A stretch of 64,000 bases of DNA. Source: Breviolum minutum Mf 1.05b.01. Its lineage: Eukaryota; Sar; Dinophyceae; Suessiales; Symbiodiniaceae. The translations under genes and the position numbers were made by a program. The notes under the pieces are model-generated. The model made no database searches, was not told where the DNA came from, and saw only the letters and a program-made list of their open reading frames with translations. Shown in pieces: positions 1 to 12,640 of this stretch. How positions within the stretch are numbered: the stretch's first letter is position 1; the number at the start of each line of letters is the position of its first letter. Location: the NCBI GenBank assembly GCA_000507305.1, contig DF239301.1, forward strand, positions 15,358 through 79,357, written 5' to 3'.

Positions 1-206
1 TTCATTCATTCATTCATTCATTCATTCATTCTTTCATTTCATTTCATTTCGTTTCGTTTCATTTCATTTCATTTCATTTCATTCATTTCATTTCATTAAT
101 TAATTTCATTCATGCATTTCATTCATTCATTCATTCATTTCATTCATTCATTCATTTCATTCAATCATTCATTCATTTCAATCAATCAATCAATCAATCA
201 TACATT
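1..206. repeat. TTCAT/TTTCAT microsatellite
   Basis: Imperfect runs of TTCAT, TTTCAT and TTCA units fill the first 200 bases. Short open frames rich in His, Ser and Phe here are by-products of the repeat. No gene is visible. Confidence 0.95.
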
Positions 207-334
207 TCATGGGTGTGCCTGCCAGGCTTCTCTGAGCGCTGGGCTGCGGAGCTCCGTCAAGGCTTTCCCGCAATGGCACTTTGGCCCGCCGGATGATTCA
301 TGTTTTTTACTGTATTTTTTGTGTTTCAAAAGTG

Positions 335-650
335 TACTTTTGTCTTCTTAAAGTATAACATTTCTTTGTACTTCGAAACCTCGAACGTATACTTTTGCAC
401 TTTGGAATTATACTTTTGTTCTTCGGAAGTATACTTTTCTACTTTTAAAGTATATTCTTGCACTTACTTCGAAAGTATCCTTTCGTCCTTTGAAAGTAAA
501 ATAGTGCACTTCGAAAGTATACTTGTGTACTTCGAAAGTATACTTTTGTACTTCGAAGGTATACTTTTGTAATTACTTCGGAAGAATATTTTTCTACTTT
601 GAATGTATATCCTTGTACTTTGAAGGTCTGATTCATGTGTGAAAGTAGAT
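335..650. repeat. Degenerate ~20-bp tandem array
   Basis: A unit close to ACTTCGAAAGTATACTTTTG is repeated about 13 times with drift. Each unit contains a TTCGAA and a GTATAC palindrome. Open frames on both strands through this block are repeat artefacts. Confidence 0.85.
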
Positions 651-704
651 TTTTGCACTGATATTGTTTTAACTGTTTGGGGTCTATGCTGGTATAATTT
701 TTGT

Positions 705-908
705 GCTTGTGCAACGCCCTCTTCTGGAAGTACTCCTCGATGGTCAAGTACCTGCCCTCCACGTGGATGGTCTTCTTCGGGGGGTCGCCATGACGAGGAG
801 GATCATCACCCCTGAACTTCTTCCTCTTGGTGGACTTCCTCTCGAAGCTCATGCCCCTGTGGTCCACCTTGGCCGTGGTCTCCCTGGGCTGAAGTCTGGA
901 CATGACGT
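705..908 (-). CDS. Exon candidate, basic protein segment
   Basis: A GC-rich island (about 57% GC by eye) in AT-rich surroundings has an open minus-strand frame. The frame includes KSTKRKKFRGDD and EGRYLTIEEYFQKR. A possible acceptor is ACTTCAG at about 902. The frame runs on into the AT-rich array at 340-650, so the 3' end must be a splice near 705-715. The F(x)nGR..TIEEYF pattern faintly recalls the L1-to-PAZ junction of Argonaute proteins, but this is too weak to name. Homologue unknown. Confidence 0.35.
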
Positions 909-959
909 GTGGCAATAGACAACTTGTGGTGTTTGCACAGGAAATTCAAGGGTTAGCCC

Positions 960-1370
960 CATCTCTATCTTAAGCCTTTCCCAGTCTCCCCGTTCTCTGG
1001 CCACCCTGGCTAGGGCGGCAACACATCAGAGCAGCTCCTAGCTGGAGCAAGCCTACGCCCTCTGCAAGGCAAATCGGACGTAAGGATGTGGATGGACTAA
1101 CGTGCAGCAGAACATTGGAATCAAAAACCCACACGACGAGTCCAAGAGGTAATGAAATGACACGGGAAGAGCAGCCTTGCCGCAAAGCCCGCGGAGACAG
1201 ACAGCGTCCAATGTGAGCCAGAGAAGGATCCAGTTCAAGTTCCTGGGGCATTGCGTCCAAACACTCCAGGCTTCCGTGGGCAATAGCTTGGCACATGCAG
1301 GTTGGAACTCGAGAATCTTAACATGAACAGAAACCGAAGAATTTTCAACTGCGCTGGACATATGGGAATC
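960..1370 (-). other. GC-richer stretch, possible exon, frame unresolved
   Basis: GC content is raised relative to its surroundings. Two overlapping minus-strand frames stay open, one with LVHPHPYVRFA and one with GSLECLDAMPQELELDPS. Splice sites do not decide between them, so no product is proposed. Confidence 0.25.
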
Positions 1371-4300
1371 GCCAAACGCCGGAATGTAACCTGTGTCTGC
1401 TTTCAGATGCTTTGTATGCTGACATACTTATGTGCGTATATAGTGCTTGGCAACTGCCTGCGTAGGTGTGTGTGAGTGTGTGAAGTGTGTGAGTGCATGC
1501 TGCTTGAAAGTCTGTAGACAGTTCAGCCTCTGCCTCCTGTAGCCAGATTCAATGATCACATGTGTTTGTTGGAGTTTCACTGAAAGAGCAACAAATCATG
1601 AATCACATGGGAAAGAGATATAGTTTGGATAGATGGGCTTAAAATTTGACCCGTGTTTTTTTGTCGAAGAAAAACCAACGAACCAAAGCATGGAACTGTT
1701 TTAACTTTGGTGCAATTGATTTCCGTGGGAGATGGCCGGTTCCCGCTGGAAGTAAGGATGTAACATCATTTAAAATATATGCATATATACTTTCACAAAA
1801 TGCTTCAGGAATATTCATGTCTTTGCAAAAAACACGACTATATACTATATACAGACATTTACCAAAAGTCCTAAAGAAATGCAGTGAAAAATGTTGGAGA
1901 AGACTTACGCATCTAAGTATTTCAGAGTTTTGAATTTTGCTAAGGTAGTTGTGTACCTATTTTCTGTTTTTATGCAAGCCGCTTCAGTAGAAACCCAATG
2001 AAACCATGCAAGGCTGACTTGAGCCTTGGTGAGAAGCAACTTGTAATTATTGAGAAAAAACTGCAGTCTAGAGAGGCTTAATAAGCTCCGGCTACAACTA
2101 TACAGTTGCCACTTGGCGGGTCTGTTATTTTTGAAAGTGGCATGCCAAAATCACCCCAAGGCCGAATCCCAGAAAAGAGTGAGTTTAAATTAGCCGCTGC
2201 CTGCACTAGCTCATATTCAGCCCAAGTTAATTATGGATTGTAACCAACTTCCATTAAGTATTCCAAAGAAAATAGCTGCAACCTCCAAATTTCGGGATAT
2301 GAACCAGCGCCCGAATTCTGCCTTGTTCAAAAAACGCCGGGCTCCGAAAGTTAGTCACAAGCATGGTACACAAAGCTCCACTAGACACGCAAGGAAGTAT
2401 CGATTATCCTCCATGGTGGGCTGTGAGAAACTCCATCCTGCTCTGCAACCCTGCATTTTTGGGACCAGCTTTCGAAGTTGTGTCGTGACAGACAAATTCG
2501 CAGAGCCGCTGCGCGGGTCGGGGAACTTTGAATTGTGCCCTCCTCTTTAGCGGTAAATCTCCAACTTTTGATTGGGAAGATATCTCTCGCACTTGCAGAA
2601 ACAATATTCGTAAAATCCAATACCTCAACCTGGCAACCACCCTGACTTATCATGTTCCGTTAACAAAGAATGTGCCCTTAATGGACTAGACCCTCCAAAA
2701 AAAGCAACATAGACCCCAAAAATGATGGGCCTTCCAACAAGGCCACCCTGCTGCCCTTGGTTAACCGGACCAAGGCCACCCTGGCTTTGTTTAAGGGATT
2801 TATCGGCCACCGGCCAATCCTTCAAAAAAATGGTGGTTTCGGGGGTCGCCTGAAAAAATTCCCCAAGGATGTTTTTTCTTAATGAAACCCTTTTCACGGC
2901 TTTTAGCACCTTTAATGGGTTTTTGTTGGTGGGATTTTTCTGGTTGAAGCACCTTGTGGTTGGGGAGAAATGCCAGCAAAAAGGGGATGATACCCTTTCG
3001 ACCTTGCATTTGCTTACCCACCATGGTTGGAGAAAGTATGGAAAAACGTGAGGTTTGATATACATATATATCTATATATTAATGAAAATGCATATGTACA
3101 TTTTTTTCCCAGGTAGAAATTGGAGGAATCGCAACCAAAAAACAAATTCAAGATAATCATTGATACCCTCCCTGAAACTAACATAGCACCTAAGTCACTG
3201 GGGTTGGAAGATGGATTTCCTTTTGCGAAGGTCTCCTGGTAGGTGCATGTTAGTTTTAGGGAGCGTAATCATATCGACTTTCTGTAAAGGACACAATCCT
3301 CCTAAAGGAACCCATGTCCCAACTATGAGTGGAGGAACGTAGTAAACAACAAGCAAGTTCAACCGGAAACAGAAAAGAGTGGACATCTTGACCAAACATT
3401 TCGACTCATCCTCAGGATCTTTTTTGGACCTGAGTGATTTTTTTGTCATCCATACAAAGAAGACTGCAATCCACTCATCCTCTCACAATCATGCTTGGAT
3501 GGAAAATGGGATGTTTCTACCAAAAGGAACAGGTCCGTTACAAGACAACTGATGTTCCAATGGTTGTCTTGTTGGGAGGAAGATATACAAATCCTTCCAT
3601 TTAACCCAAGAGACATGTGCTGCCAACCTAGATACTTAAGCTCCATACTGTTGGATAAGATCCAGCGAGCATCACTTGTGGAAGGTTTGGTTGAAGCATC
3701 AAAACATAAATGGGAATGACTGACTATTATCAAAACCATATCAATTGGTCAATTGGTTCGCACATAGGGTTTTTCTCCATGAACAGTATGCCACCCTTTT
3801 TGTGTATCTAGAATGTTTTTTTGAAAGCAAAGAGGTGTTTGCCGATTTAGTTCGTGGAAAAGCTCCAACAAAAACCCACCGGAATGACCAACTTTGCAAC
3901 TGGCTGGCATTTAGTTTTTATGAGGCTTCATTAGAAGCTACAAGATGGAGCCCGGAACCAGGGGCCATGTGGAGGGACTTTGGGATGGCCGAAAGTCAAT
4001 GAGTAACTGGGGTAATTTCACCCCATTTATAACTGGTAGGGTAGGGGCCCACCTTGTACTATACCCACTCTGAAACTAACAGCAAGTTCGCGAAATATCT
4101 GTTCGTTTCAGCGAGAAGCTGATGGATCTAGAAATCAATTGAGCCACGAATAAGACCCGGCCCTACTTGTTGGTGAATATGGATCCTTATTATTGTTCTT
4201 TAAATATAATCCCCACAAAACTGGGTAGTATAATTCCCTATATAATACCCTAAACAACCAGGCGCCCTTTGGGTTTTCTTCATTGCTCAATTTGAAAGGC

Positions 4301-5100
4301 TTGGGCGGTGACTTGATTTGGGTCTATATCCTGGAGATTCAGGGTGCACCAGCAGCGGTTCAAGTAAACAAAAAGGCACTCCTCCAATCTATTTATAAGC
4401 TATTTAGGGGACGTTTTCACAAGCTACTTTTATAGGGGTGAAATAATCCAATTGATTCTGCCCCAGTTTTTTTCATATGGATGTTTCCAAAAAAAGGGGT
4501 ACCCCCAAATCATCCATTTTAATATGGTTTTCCACTATAAACCATCCATTTTGGGGTACCCCTATTTTCGGAAACACCCATATGGCAATGGGACTGACTT
4601 TATCCATTTTTGGATGGTTTTTTCTTCAAGAAAGATGTGGATGGAAACTTCCAAAAGAAACATATGTAGTTGTTCCCGATTAGATACAGTTAATCCCCCG
4701 AAAATTAAGATGGACCCTCAAAAACCACCAGAATTGAAAGGAAATGTTCCAAACTTATATTTAGGGTCTATGTTAGTTTTGGGGAGGGTAATCCTATAAC
4801 TTTGTTGGCTTGTGGAAAGTGCCTGCTGAAGTGTGGGTGATTTGTTGGAGACTAATTAAAGACCTTAGGCCATCTGGAAGGAAATCTATCCCAATCAGGG
4901 GATTTACGAACAACTGTTCTTAACCACTTACTTGACCCGTCATGGGAAAAATCTTCCAAGTACACCCCTGAAGATTAACATGGAACATAGTCATGGAGGT
5001 TTGGAAGATGATTTTCCTCTTTTCATTGGTGATTTGTAGGTTCCAGCCGTTCATCTTCCGGGGTGTAGTAGTTTTCAGGGGGTCATGACGGCCCACCATC
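1371..5100. other. Non-coding, repeat-rich interval
   Basis: No exon here is supported by both a clear frame and good splice sites. A mixed patch at 2,390-2,650 is open in several frames and left unassigned. Short inverted-repeat elements are present: 3,170-3,265, 4,470-4,585 (TIR CATATGGATGTTTCC/GGAAACACCCATATGG), 4,140-4,305 and 4,955-5,075. Confidence 0.5.
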
Positions 5101-5151
5101 CGCCGCCGCCTTGGCACAAGCCCATGGCCATCCCCCCCGGATCAAACTCAC

Positions 5152-5262
5152 CTTTCCGTCGAAGTTTTTGGAGAATGGGATGCTCCCCGACCGCACAAAA
5201 GACCTGGCAGATGTCACCCACAGCCAGGCCGTTGGTTCGTTGTCGTTGGTGATGTTGAGACA
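5152..5262 (-). CDS. Exon candidate ending in strong donor
   Basis: A GC-rich block ends at a textbook donor, GGAAAG|GTGAGT, at 5,152/5,151. Two frames are open into the donor: one reads EPTAWLWVTSARSF...KNFDGK, the other GDICQVFCAVGEHP. No convincing acceptor is visible upstream, and the plus strand is also open here, so the frame is uncertain. The minus strand is preferred because of the donor and the orientation of all better-supported exons. Confidence 0.35.
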
Positions 5263-5664
5263 AGTTGAGGGGGGAGAGAAATTTTGTAAAAAAAAAGCAC
5301 CGGAAAAAGCAACGAATAGTGGGAATGACTCAATATTGACTCAATGAATATCAAATGTTTTAACAAAAAAATCAACTTTTAAATATACCAAATAAAACTA
5401 TCGGATTCGGGGACATGGGAATGTTTTTTAACGAAATAAATAGGATGTTTTTGTTGACCTATTAAAAGGTCAATTGTTTCAATGAAATATGATCTAAACC
5501 TTTCAGACTTGCTTGAATTTCAAGCAATATGATGCACATGATTCATTCCTGTTTTTGTGAGGAGAACATAAATATGTCATATGAAAGGCAACACGAGCCT
5601 CTCACACGTGTAGAAAGGCTTAAATGCTCGAAGTCTTTTTTGAAGTAAAAAAAATGCCAAACTA

Positions 5665-5760
5665 GTTGGTGGTTTCAACCCATTTGAATGATATTAGTCA
5701 AAAAGGGAATCTTCCCCAAATAGGGATGAAAATAAAAAAATGTTTGAAACCACCAACCAG
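5665..5760. mobile_element. TIR element, GTTGGTGG family, introner-like
   Basis: The element begins CTA|GTTGGTGGTTTCAA and ends TTTGAAACCACCAACCAG|. The ends are inverted repeats that place GT first and AG last on either strand. About 96 bp. Other copies are at 40,350, 45,489 and 52,251. Confidence 0.75.
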
Positions 5761-6100
5761 CAAAAATCTTTGCCTTCAGCGGTATACTTCAGTTCATAGC
5801 CGCTTCGGGTGTGCTTCTCTGATGAGGTTTTTGCACCGAAAAACAAGGAGCACACAGATATTTGGCCCTGCTATTGAGAGATTACCACCCCCCCGAAGTT
5901 TAACAAGCAAATTCGCCCCCTGAAAAAATGGTGGTTCACTGGAAGACGACTTAACTACTTTCCTATTGGGGCTTTTGGTAACTTTTCAGAGGCTAACAGG
6001 TAAACTTCGGGGAGAGTTTTTTTGGAAATCATTGGAGTTGATGGACCAAACTCGTCACCTTTGGGGGGAGGCGAAGGCCACCACGTCAAACGTTCACTAC

Positions 6101-6197
6101 CAAACCTCCACCGGGTGCACCCCGGTCGGGATCTCCCCAGGTCTCCCGGACCAATGAGAAGAGAATGGTCAGAAAGGCGGTCAAAACAAAGCGCAAC
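6101..6197 (-). CDS. Exon candidate, 32 codons
   Basis: Acceptor CCTGTAG| at 6,198 and donor TTTG|GTAGTG at 6,100 bracket an open frame that includes LTAFLTILFSLVRETWGD and PDRGAPGGG. The first half is hydrophobic and could be membrane-associated. The patch is GC-rich in AT-rich DNA. Product unknown. Confidence 0.35.
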
Positions 6198-7113
6198 CTA
6201 CAGGTTTCACCACACTGTCAGGTGGGCACAAAAAAGGCCCAGTTTTCTTTAAAGAAAAAAACACACTGTTGTTGGGGTGAAAAAACATCAAATAACCCTA
6301 GTTATAGGATGTTATAGGGGTGAAATCACCCTAGTGACCTAATTGATTTTCGGCCATCTTATAGGGGCACCATGTCCCTCCATTTATTTTACGATCGTTG
6401 CTCGCCGACGCCCATCTTTCTGTTTAAACCCCCTGTTGGAGAGGGTGTATATGGTGTTAATTATTAAGCGTACCATCCCAAGGATACCGCCATTTTTCCT
6501 ATGATACACATGGTGGGTCAACGGATGGTTTCGGTGGAAAATGTTCCAGGAGCTTGGTCTAGGAGCCTCAAACAATCTACATCTTAAAAACAACATGGAT
6601 GCCAACAAATTGATGCTGTCTAGATAATTGGTTTTTGTTCCAAAGGTCCATGATCAGGTTTCATGTTAGTTAGTAACATAGGTACCCCAAATGATGGTTT
6701 GCAAAAGGTGACTCCTTTCAAATATGGCCATTTGTGGTCTCTATGTTGGATTTCTGGGGTGTATGTCTCCCAGAAAGCAAACAATTCCCTTATGATTCAA
6801 GTCTTCAAAGAAAAACAAACACATCTTAAGAGTTGACATATTCCACTATTTCCCAACATAGCTTTCCGAAAGCCCAAGGGTAGCTAACATTCAACATCTT
6901 TGGGGATCACATTGCATTCTATGTAGCCCCAAAAAAAACCTACAGACCAAACCACATGCATCTCACCTCCTAGTCTTTCTGTTGCAAAGAAATCCTGTAG
7001 CAGAATTTTTCAGGAAAACTTTCATGTCGGGCACCTGAAATTTTGATCTAACCTGGGTTGGAAAACTCGGGCGAATGTGTTTCCCAACCATCTCTTATCA
7101 ACAGCTGTTTCTG

Positions 7114-7240
7114 GTTCCCTTAATAGGTGGTAGGTGATATATAATCACCCAATAGGCAATATATAAGTGGTATATAAGTGATATATACTGCCAATTGGGG
7201 ACTTATATATCACCTACCTACCACCTCTTAAGGGAACCAG
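7114..7240. mobile_element. TIR element, CTGGTTCCC family, introner-like
   Basis: Ends are CTG|GTTCCCTTAATAGGTGG and CCACCTCTTAAGGGAACCAG|, inverted repeats with GT first and AG last in both directions. The interior is AT-rich (tatataagtg). A second full copy is at 51,837-51,976 and a partial one near 7,415-7,535. Confidence 0.75.
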
Positions 7241-7548
7241 GAAACTCCATTGATCTTACCACCCCGGGCGTTTCCCCAATCAACACCGGTCACCCAATCA
7301 ACTCTGGGCGGGTTTCCCAACTTGAGCGAAGCGCTATCGCGCCTGGATGTCGAAAAAAGTGCAACACAAAACACGCGTGCCTTTAACTCTCCCTGAAACT
7401 AACATCAATAGCTGTTTCGACAGGTTCCCTTGATAGGTGGTAGGTAGCATATAATCACCCAATTGGCAGTATATACCACTTATCTACCACTTATATATTG
7501 AATATTGGGTGATTATATATCACCTACCACGTACTTTCCATTTTTCTG

Positions 7549-7637
7549 GTTGGTTGATAGGGATCCTTATAATGGCTTATTATAATCCCCATATAACTGG
7601 GTAGGATTTCATCCCCTATATAATCCTAACCAACCAG
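7549..7637. mobile_element. TIR element, CTGGTTGGT family
   Basis: CTG|GTTGGTTGATAGGGATCC at one end mirrors ACCAACCAG| at the other. In other copies (10,595-10,689; about 4,140-4,305; about 55,553-55,715; about 11,670-11,755) similarity extends outward to TTGAGCCACGAAAAAACC and TTTTCATTGCTCAA. The mobile unit is therefore probably about 150 bp, with TIR TTGAGC/GCTCAA. Confidence 0.65.
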
Positions 7638-8216
7638 GGTTTTTTCATTGCTCACTTGCCTTTACTCTCTCTGAAACTAACATAGCCCAAGCAGATTTCA
7701 TCTTCCAACCATCCATTTTCAGGTGCCATGATCTACCCCCCCCACCCAGGACGCCAGTCATGAAACATGTTGGGTTGGTAATTGGAGTAATCCTGAAACT
7801 AGGATTATATCTTTACACTGAAACTTGCTCTTTTAATCGGTTGGTCGGTAGAAGGTTACAATCCTAACAAGCCCCCAGGATCTCTATTTTTCATTAGGAA
7901 ATAACTGGTGCATTCTGGTGATTACTGGTGTACTTCTGGGCAAATTACTAAAAATTCCATAAAATTCCTAAACCTGAAAACGATTTGGTCCAAACCTGAA
8001 TTGTTCAATGATTTTTCAAGGGTGATTGCAGGGACACCCCCTACTGGGTGCCCCTTACGGTAAGCTTCCCATATTGCCATACTCTTCCCATGAAGGGCTT
8101 TTTATGGGAAATGTTATGGGAGTAGTATGGGAATGGGGGGGTCACACTTTTTTCGGGGTGTCTGTGGGATTTTTTCTTGAAATTTTGCGGGGGAACACTT
8201 CCCTTACTAAACTCAC

Positions 8217-8307
8217 CATCATTTGTGGGAATTACCCGGCGAAAATCTCCAAACCCTCCATGAATCCAACCCAGTATCCTAGGAGTCTCCCCCGTTTCAC
8301 CGCAATC
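8217..8307 (-). CDS. Exon candidate, 30 codons
   Basis: Acceptor CCGCTGAG| and a strong donor GATG|GTGAGT flank an open frame reading DCGETGETPRILGWIHGG then FGDFRRVIPTND. The frame ends in phase 1. No family recognised. Confidence 0.4.
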
Positions 8308-9230
8308 CTCAGCGGAAACCGTAGAAAAAAACACATTAGACCAACACAAAAGAGCGGAAAAAAATTGCCCCCTTTTGTTTTCATCAAAAAAAGGGGGTGA
8401 AAGAAAAAACTGACAAAGGTATTTTTAGTTGTTTTTTTTGGGTAAGTGTTTCCTCATAAACGACGGAACATCGCTAAAAAGTAACAAATAGGAGATCGAC
8501 GTCAAAAACTTCGAGCCGCCTTAAGTTCCTCCATTCCCGTTGTGTCAAACACCAAACCTGGAGGCTCCATTTTGGTGACCGAGAAGTCAACAAGTCAGAT
8601 GGAAACCTGTGGAAAAAAATGTGGATTTCCGTTCGAAGAAAGCCAGAAAACTGATAGATCCATAGAAGTGGATGAGTTATACATGAAGTATATTCATATA
8701 TATGTATATATATGTACGAAGTATATAAAGTCATAGATACCCAATTCCTAAGCACGTCTTGGTAACAAACCTCAAGAATCAACTTTTGAAAAAAAGGATG
8801 GTTGTTCTTTTCTTCATTGTCGCTCCATTCAGCGTTTCTCCAAGAAAAGGTTGGAATGTTGGAATGGGTGTGGATTTTTGAGCATGTCCATCGAAAGCTA
8901 TATATAGTTGGTGGTTCATTGAACCAACCCGTTTGAAAGATATTGCATATATTACAGTGACAGTATATAACTCAAATTGGATCGTTTCCCCAAGGGTACT
9001 ATATAAATAAAACATCTTTGAAACCACATAGTAAAGTCAATAGGAAGAAAGCAAGGTGCTTTAAGCAGAAGGTGCCTGTTTCAAAACCCGGCACCTGCAG
9101 TCCGAAGGATTTGCGCATCTTCGAAGGTTCATACCTCTGGCGGTCTGTGAGAAAAAACCCTTTCGGGTTGGGATTAAGACATACAGAGGCGGGCAAACTG
9201 CGAACTTGTTTTGTTCTGTTTCCAAATTGA

Positions 9231-9341
9231 TACCCTCTGGTAAATTAACATAGCTGGCTGGAATATCCCCACTTTCAATAGGAAATACATCTTCAATCCG
9301 GGTCGATTTTCCAGCCAGCTATGTTAGTTTACCGGAGTGTA
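9231..9341. mobile_element. TIR element, TAAACTAACATAGC family
   Basis: TCTGGTAAATTAACATAGCTGG near one end mirrors CCAGCTATGTTAGTTTACCGG at the other, separated by about 65 bp. A related copy is at 56,575-56,680. A larger set with CCCTGAAACTAACAT ends is listed separately. Confidence 0.7.
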
Positions 9342-10594
9342 AATTGTCTGTTTTTTTGAACAATGCCTGGAATCTTGATAGGATCTAAGGGAATAATCTG
9401 AAAAACATGTGATTTTCCTAGCATGAAACAAAAAATGATTCAAAAAAAACAACTGTTAATATACCATACATTTCGTGAACTGTCTTGGAAAATAGTTCAT
9501 TAAATTCCTATAAGTTCCTCAACGCATCTCGCTGCCTTGGACTTGTGTTAGAGAGATCTGCTAAAAACCACCATCTGAAACGTGACCGATTGATAGTAGT
9601 TTCCATTCTAAAAGTGGTGAACATGAGAAGATGTGACTGTCGTTGTTGTTGTTTTCGTTCGGACCTACGAAAAAATAAAGGGATTAACTACATTTCGAGA
9701 GGATGTTCCAACAGCTGGAACTTAGGATCAATGGCAAGTACCTGGCAAGTACCATCCATCTATATATGTCTATCAACGTATTAAAACCTTACTTAACTTG
9801 GTATAATATACACCCACGAAAACTACTATGCCAATGGAAAGTTCCTTTTTGACTAGGAAATACATCTTCAAATGGTACATCTTCCATTGCTGTGTTAGTT
9901 TAGTGGAGTTGTAAGTGGGACTCCCTTTTCAACAATCCTTGGATCCCAACACCACCAATCCTTTGATCTAAAAGAAGCTTGCCAAAGTTGAGTGCAACAG
10001 GACTTGACCAAACAAAAGGGATGCCATCATCCGTTCATCCATCCTGTTGATGGTTCAGAAATCCAGTTAACCACCTGGGATTTATAAACCCTGTAAATAT
10101 ACCTAGAACCTAACTGACCTCTATTTTTGAAGGTCAACCCTCCAAAACAAGGCCTTTTCCAAGCAAAACAGTGGTCATTTGTGTTCTAGGTATAATATAA
10201 TTGGATTTAAAGACCCTTTAAATATTTTTTTGCATCAGAATCATGGGTCTTTTTTGGGGCAAAAAAAAACGGTCTCGCATTCCGGAAAATCCCTAGGCTT
10301 CCAAACACCCCCTTGGGTTTTGGAGGTATTTGGGGTTCCCCAAAAAAATCGACCCAGTTTCGACAAAAAACCTGAGCGGTTTTAGACTTGGAAGACTAAG
10401 GTTGAGATATTGGGTGTGTTTAATTGAAAATCAAATTAATTGAACATGGTTCACCTGAGACTGATGGTTTCCAAGTTCGGAATCTCCTTTTCCGAAAGCC
10501 TGATTTTTCAGGTTCCACGTTAAATTTCAGGGGAGTATATGAAGACATCCCACTTGAGCCACGAAAAAACCCTCTTACTTTGCATTGAATCCTG

Positions 10595-10689
10595 GTTGGC
10601 TAGTGCCGGGATCATTTTCATGGTTTACTATCATCCCCATAGAACAGGGCAACGGGGTTGTATAACCCCAATACATTGTAAACAACCAG
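10595..10689. mobile_element. TIR element, CTGGTTGGC copy
   Basis: CTG|GTTGGC...ACAACCAG| core, inside a longer element whose outer ends are TTGAGCCACGAAAAAACC (from 10,554) and CATTGTTCAATTG (to about 10,718). Confidence 0.6.
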
Positions 10690-10869
10690 GGGCCATTTTT
10701 TCATTGTTCAATTGTAACCTGTTTTTCTATTAAACCCCCCCTAACCTGTTTTCGTTGACCACCCCCCCTCCGTGTTGTTCATTCAAACCAACCACTTCAA
10801 GAGGTATCCCAAAAAATCTCGACAAAAAAATGCAGTCAAATCCCAGGCTTCCCCCAACCCTTATGGATG

Positions 10870-10962
10870 ACATAAGCTTCCAATGAAAATGTTCATCAGC
10901 CCCTTTGAGAGGAGCAAACGGCAACGTTGAAATCACTGAAACAACATGAACCATGAGTGATC
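10870..10962 (-). CDS. Exon candidate abutting an introner-like element
   Basis: An open minus-strand frame starts directly at the CAACAG| end of the element at 10,963-11,063 and includes SLMVHVVSVISTLPFAP and GADEHFHWKLMSSIR. It stays open for about 75 codons, past a possible donor near 10,870. Joining across the element in this frame would create a TGA, so either the splice site or the frame is uncertain. Family unknown. Confidence 0.3.
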
Positions 10963-11063
10963 CTGTTGATAGAAGAAAGCCTGCACCAGTTGATAGGTAG
11001 ATTATCCCATTATTTACAGGGTTTTATACATCCCAGGTGGTGTAGGATTTCTTCCATCAACAG
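10963..11063. mobile_element. TIR element, CTGTTGAT family
   Basis: CTGTTGATAGAAG at one end and CTTCCATCAACAG at the other. Interior motifs TGCACCAG and ACATCCCAGGTGGTG are shared with the copies at 12,536, 54,263, 61,822 and 62,576. Confidence 0.75.
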
Positions 11064-12109
11064 TCCTGATTTGAAAAAAGTTTCCGAGATCCTGATTTAT
11101 GGCGTATGATCCATAATCCCGAAATATAACTAGAGTAGGAAATGTCATCCCCTATACCCTCCCAGGGAACTAACATATCCCACCTGGGGAAAAAGGAAAA
11201 ATCATCTTCACAAGTGCCTTGGTGTGGGATATGTGATCATTCCCTGGAGGGTGTACAGCATTCATAACCAGCAACCCAACTGGTCAGTGCAGAAAAATGA
11301 AAATCACCAAGTCACCGATGTGGCGCTAAACCTCCATCAGCACTGGGACGAAAACTACTGTCGCAACCTGTGATTTTTGTTGAGATTTTTCGATTGTTTG
11401 GACCAATGGTCATTTGAATCAACTACTACTTGAAGGATGGGCTCCCAGTGGATGTAAGTAGCCAGGATCACCCCCAGTTTATAAGTCATAAAAAACCGAT
11501 TTGGAAGGGGAATAACCCCAGCTAGGGGGCTTCCTATCACCACTGCTATGAACCCCTTACTAAATGGGATGAGCCTCCAAGTACTGCTGCGAAAACTAAC
11601 ATATCCCATCCAATGCCTTTCATAAGATCCTAGGAAGCCAAACCGGCGCCAAAGCACCAATTGAGCCACGGAAAAAACCCTCCTACTTTCCATTGAATCC
11701 TGGTTCGCCCTATATATACACTAAACAGCCAAGGTATTTTTCTTTGCTCAATTAACCATTTGCTGACTTTTGTTGGAAGCCCAAAAATGTTCCAACAGAA
11801 AGAGAGAATATGAGAGAATCCTCTGTCTATGCCATTGGGTCCGAGTAAGCAACAAACAGGTGAGCACCAGTGAAGGTTGGCCTCGTCCATCATGTAAACA
11901 CTTAGTCGGAGACCAATTTCCCCCATGTCAACCAGTTCATGGTCAGGAGCTGGGTGACAAAATCCAAGCCACAGCTTTGCAAAAGGGTTTCTGGATCACA
12001 TGTGAGTGAAGGGAGAGTATAAGAAAAAAACACCATCATGGTAGAAAAACCATCTTTGGTAAAACTTTATCAAGAAGCATTCCTCTAGTCCTGCAAGGCT
12101 GGCAAGTCC

Positions 12110-12245
12110 AGTGAACAATGGACCGTCGCGGTCGCTTTCGTTCGATCGAACGTGACGAAGGCTTCGTATTGACCTACAAAGATCGTATTCATCGCCTCCG
12201 GAAAAGACAGTCTGCATAGATTCGACATTGCCGCTATTTGAGTGG
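12110..12245 (-). CDS. Low-confidence exon candidate
   Basis: A GC-rich patch is open on both strands. The minus strand reads SGNVESMQTVFSGGDEYDLC, with a possible donor TTTGTAG|GTCAAT. The plus strand reads MDRRGRFRSIERDEGF then stops. Minus is preferred only because other exons are minus. Confidence 0.25.
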
Positions 12246-12535
12246 CAGTTGATCATCTTCCACAATGCAAATCAAATGACCACATTTGATGAAATTAACC
12301 TTTCGATGCATGGCGTTACACAACAAAAGCGGAAACTATAGATTTAGATCACCCAACAAAAAAAAATCGGGATTTAGCCAACAGTTAATACAAGAATATC
12401 AACACAATAGCGCCTATTGGGGCCTATTGTAGGTGGTGGGTCAAGAGAGTTTTTCCATGAGTCCCAACTTTTGTTGCCGGAGTTTCTCTTGCATCATTCG
12501 CAGGGTTGAGGTGAACAATGGTCAACCTCACCCTA

Positions 12536-12640
12536 CTGTTGATGGTCCAGAAATTCGCCTAACCAGTTGAGGCTGGTAGTTTATCCCACTTTTTCAAGGT
12601 TTTATGCATCCCAGGTGGTGCAGGATTTCTTCCATCAAGT
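12536..12640. mobile_element. TIR element, CTGTTGATGG family, degraded end
   Basis: Starts CTGTTGATGGTCCAG. The far end, TTTCTTCCATCAAGTA, has lost part of the AACAG terminus. Interior CCAGGTGGTGCAGG matches sister copies. Confidence 0.6.
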
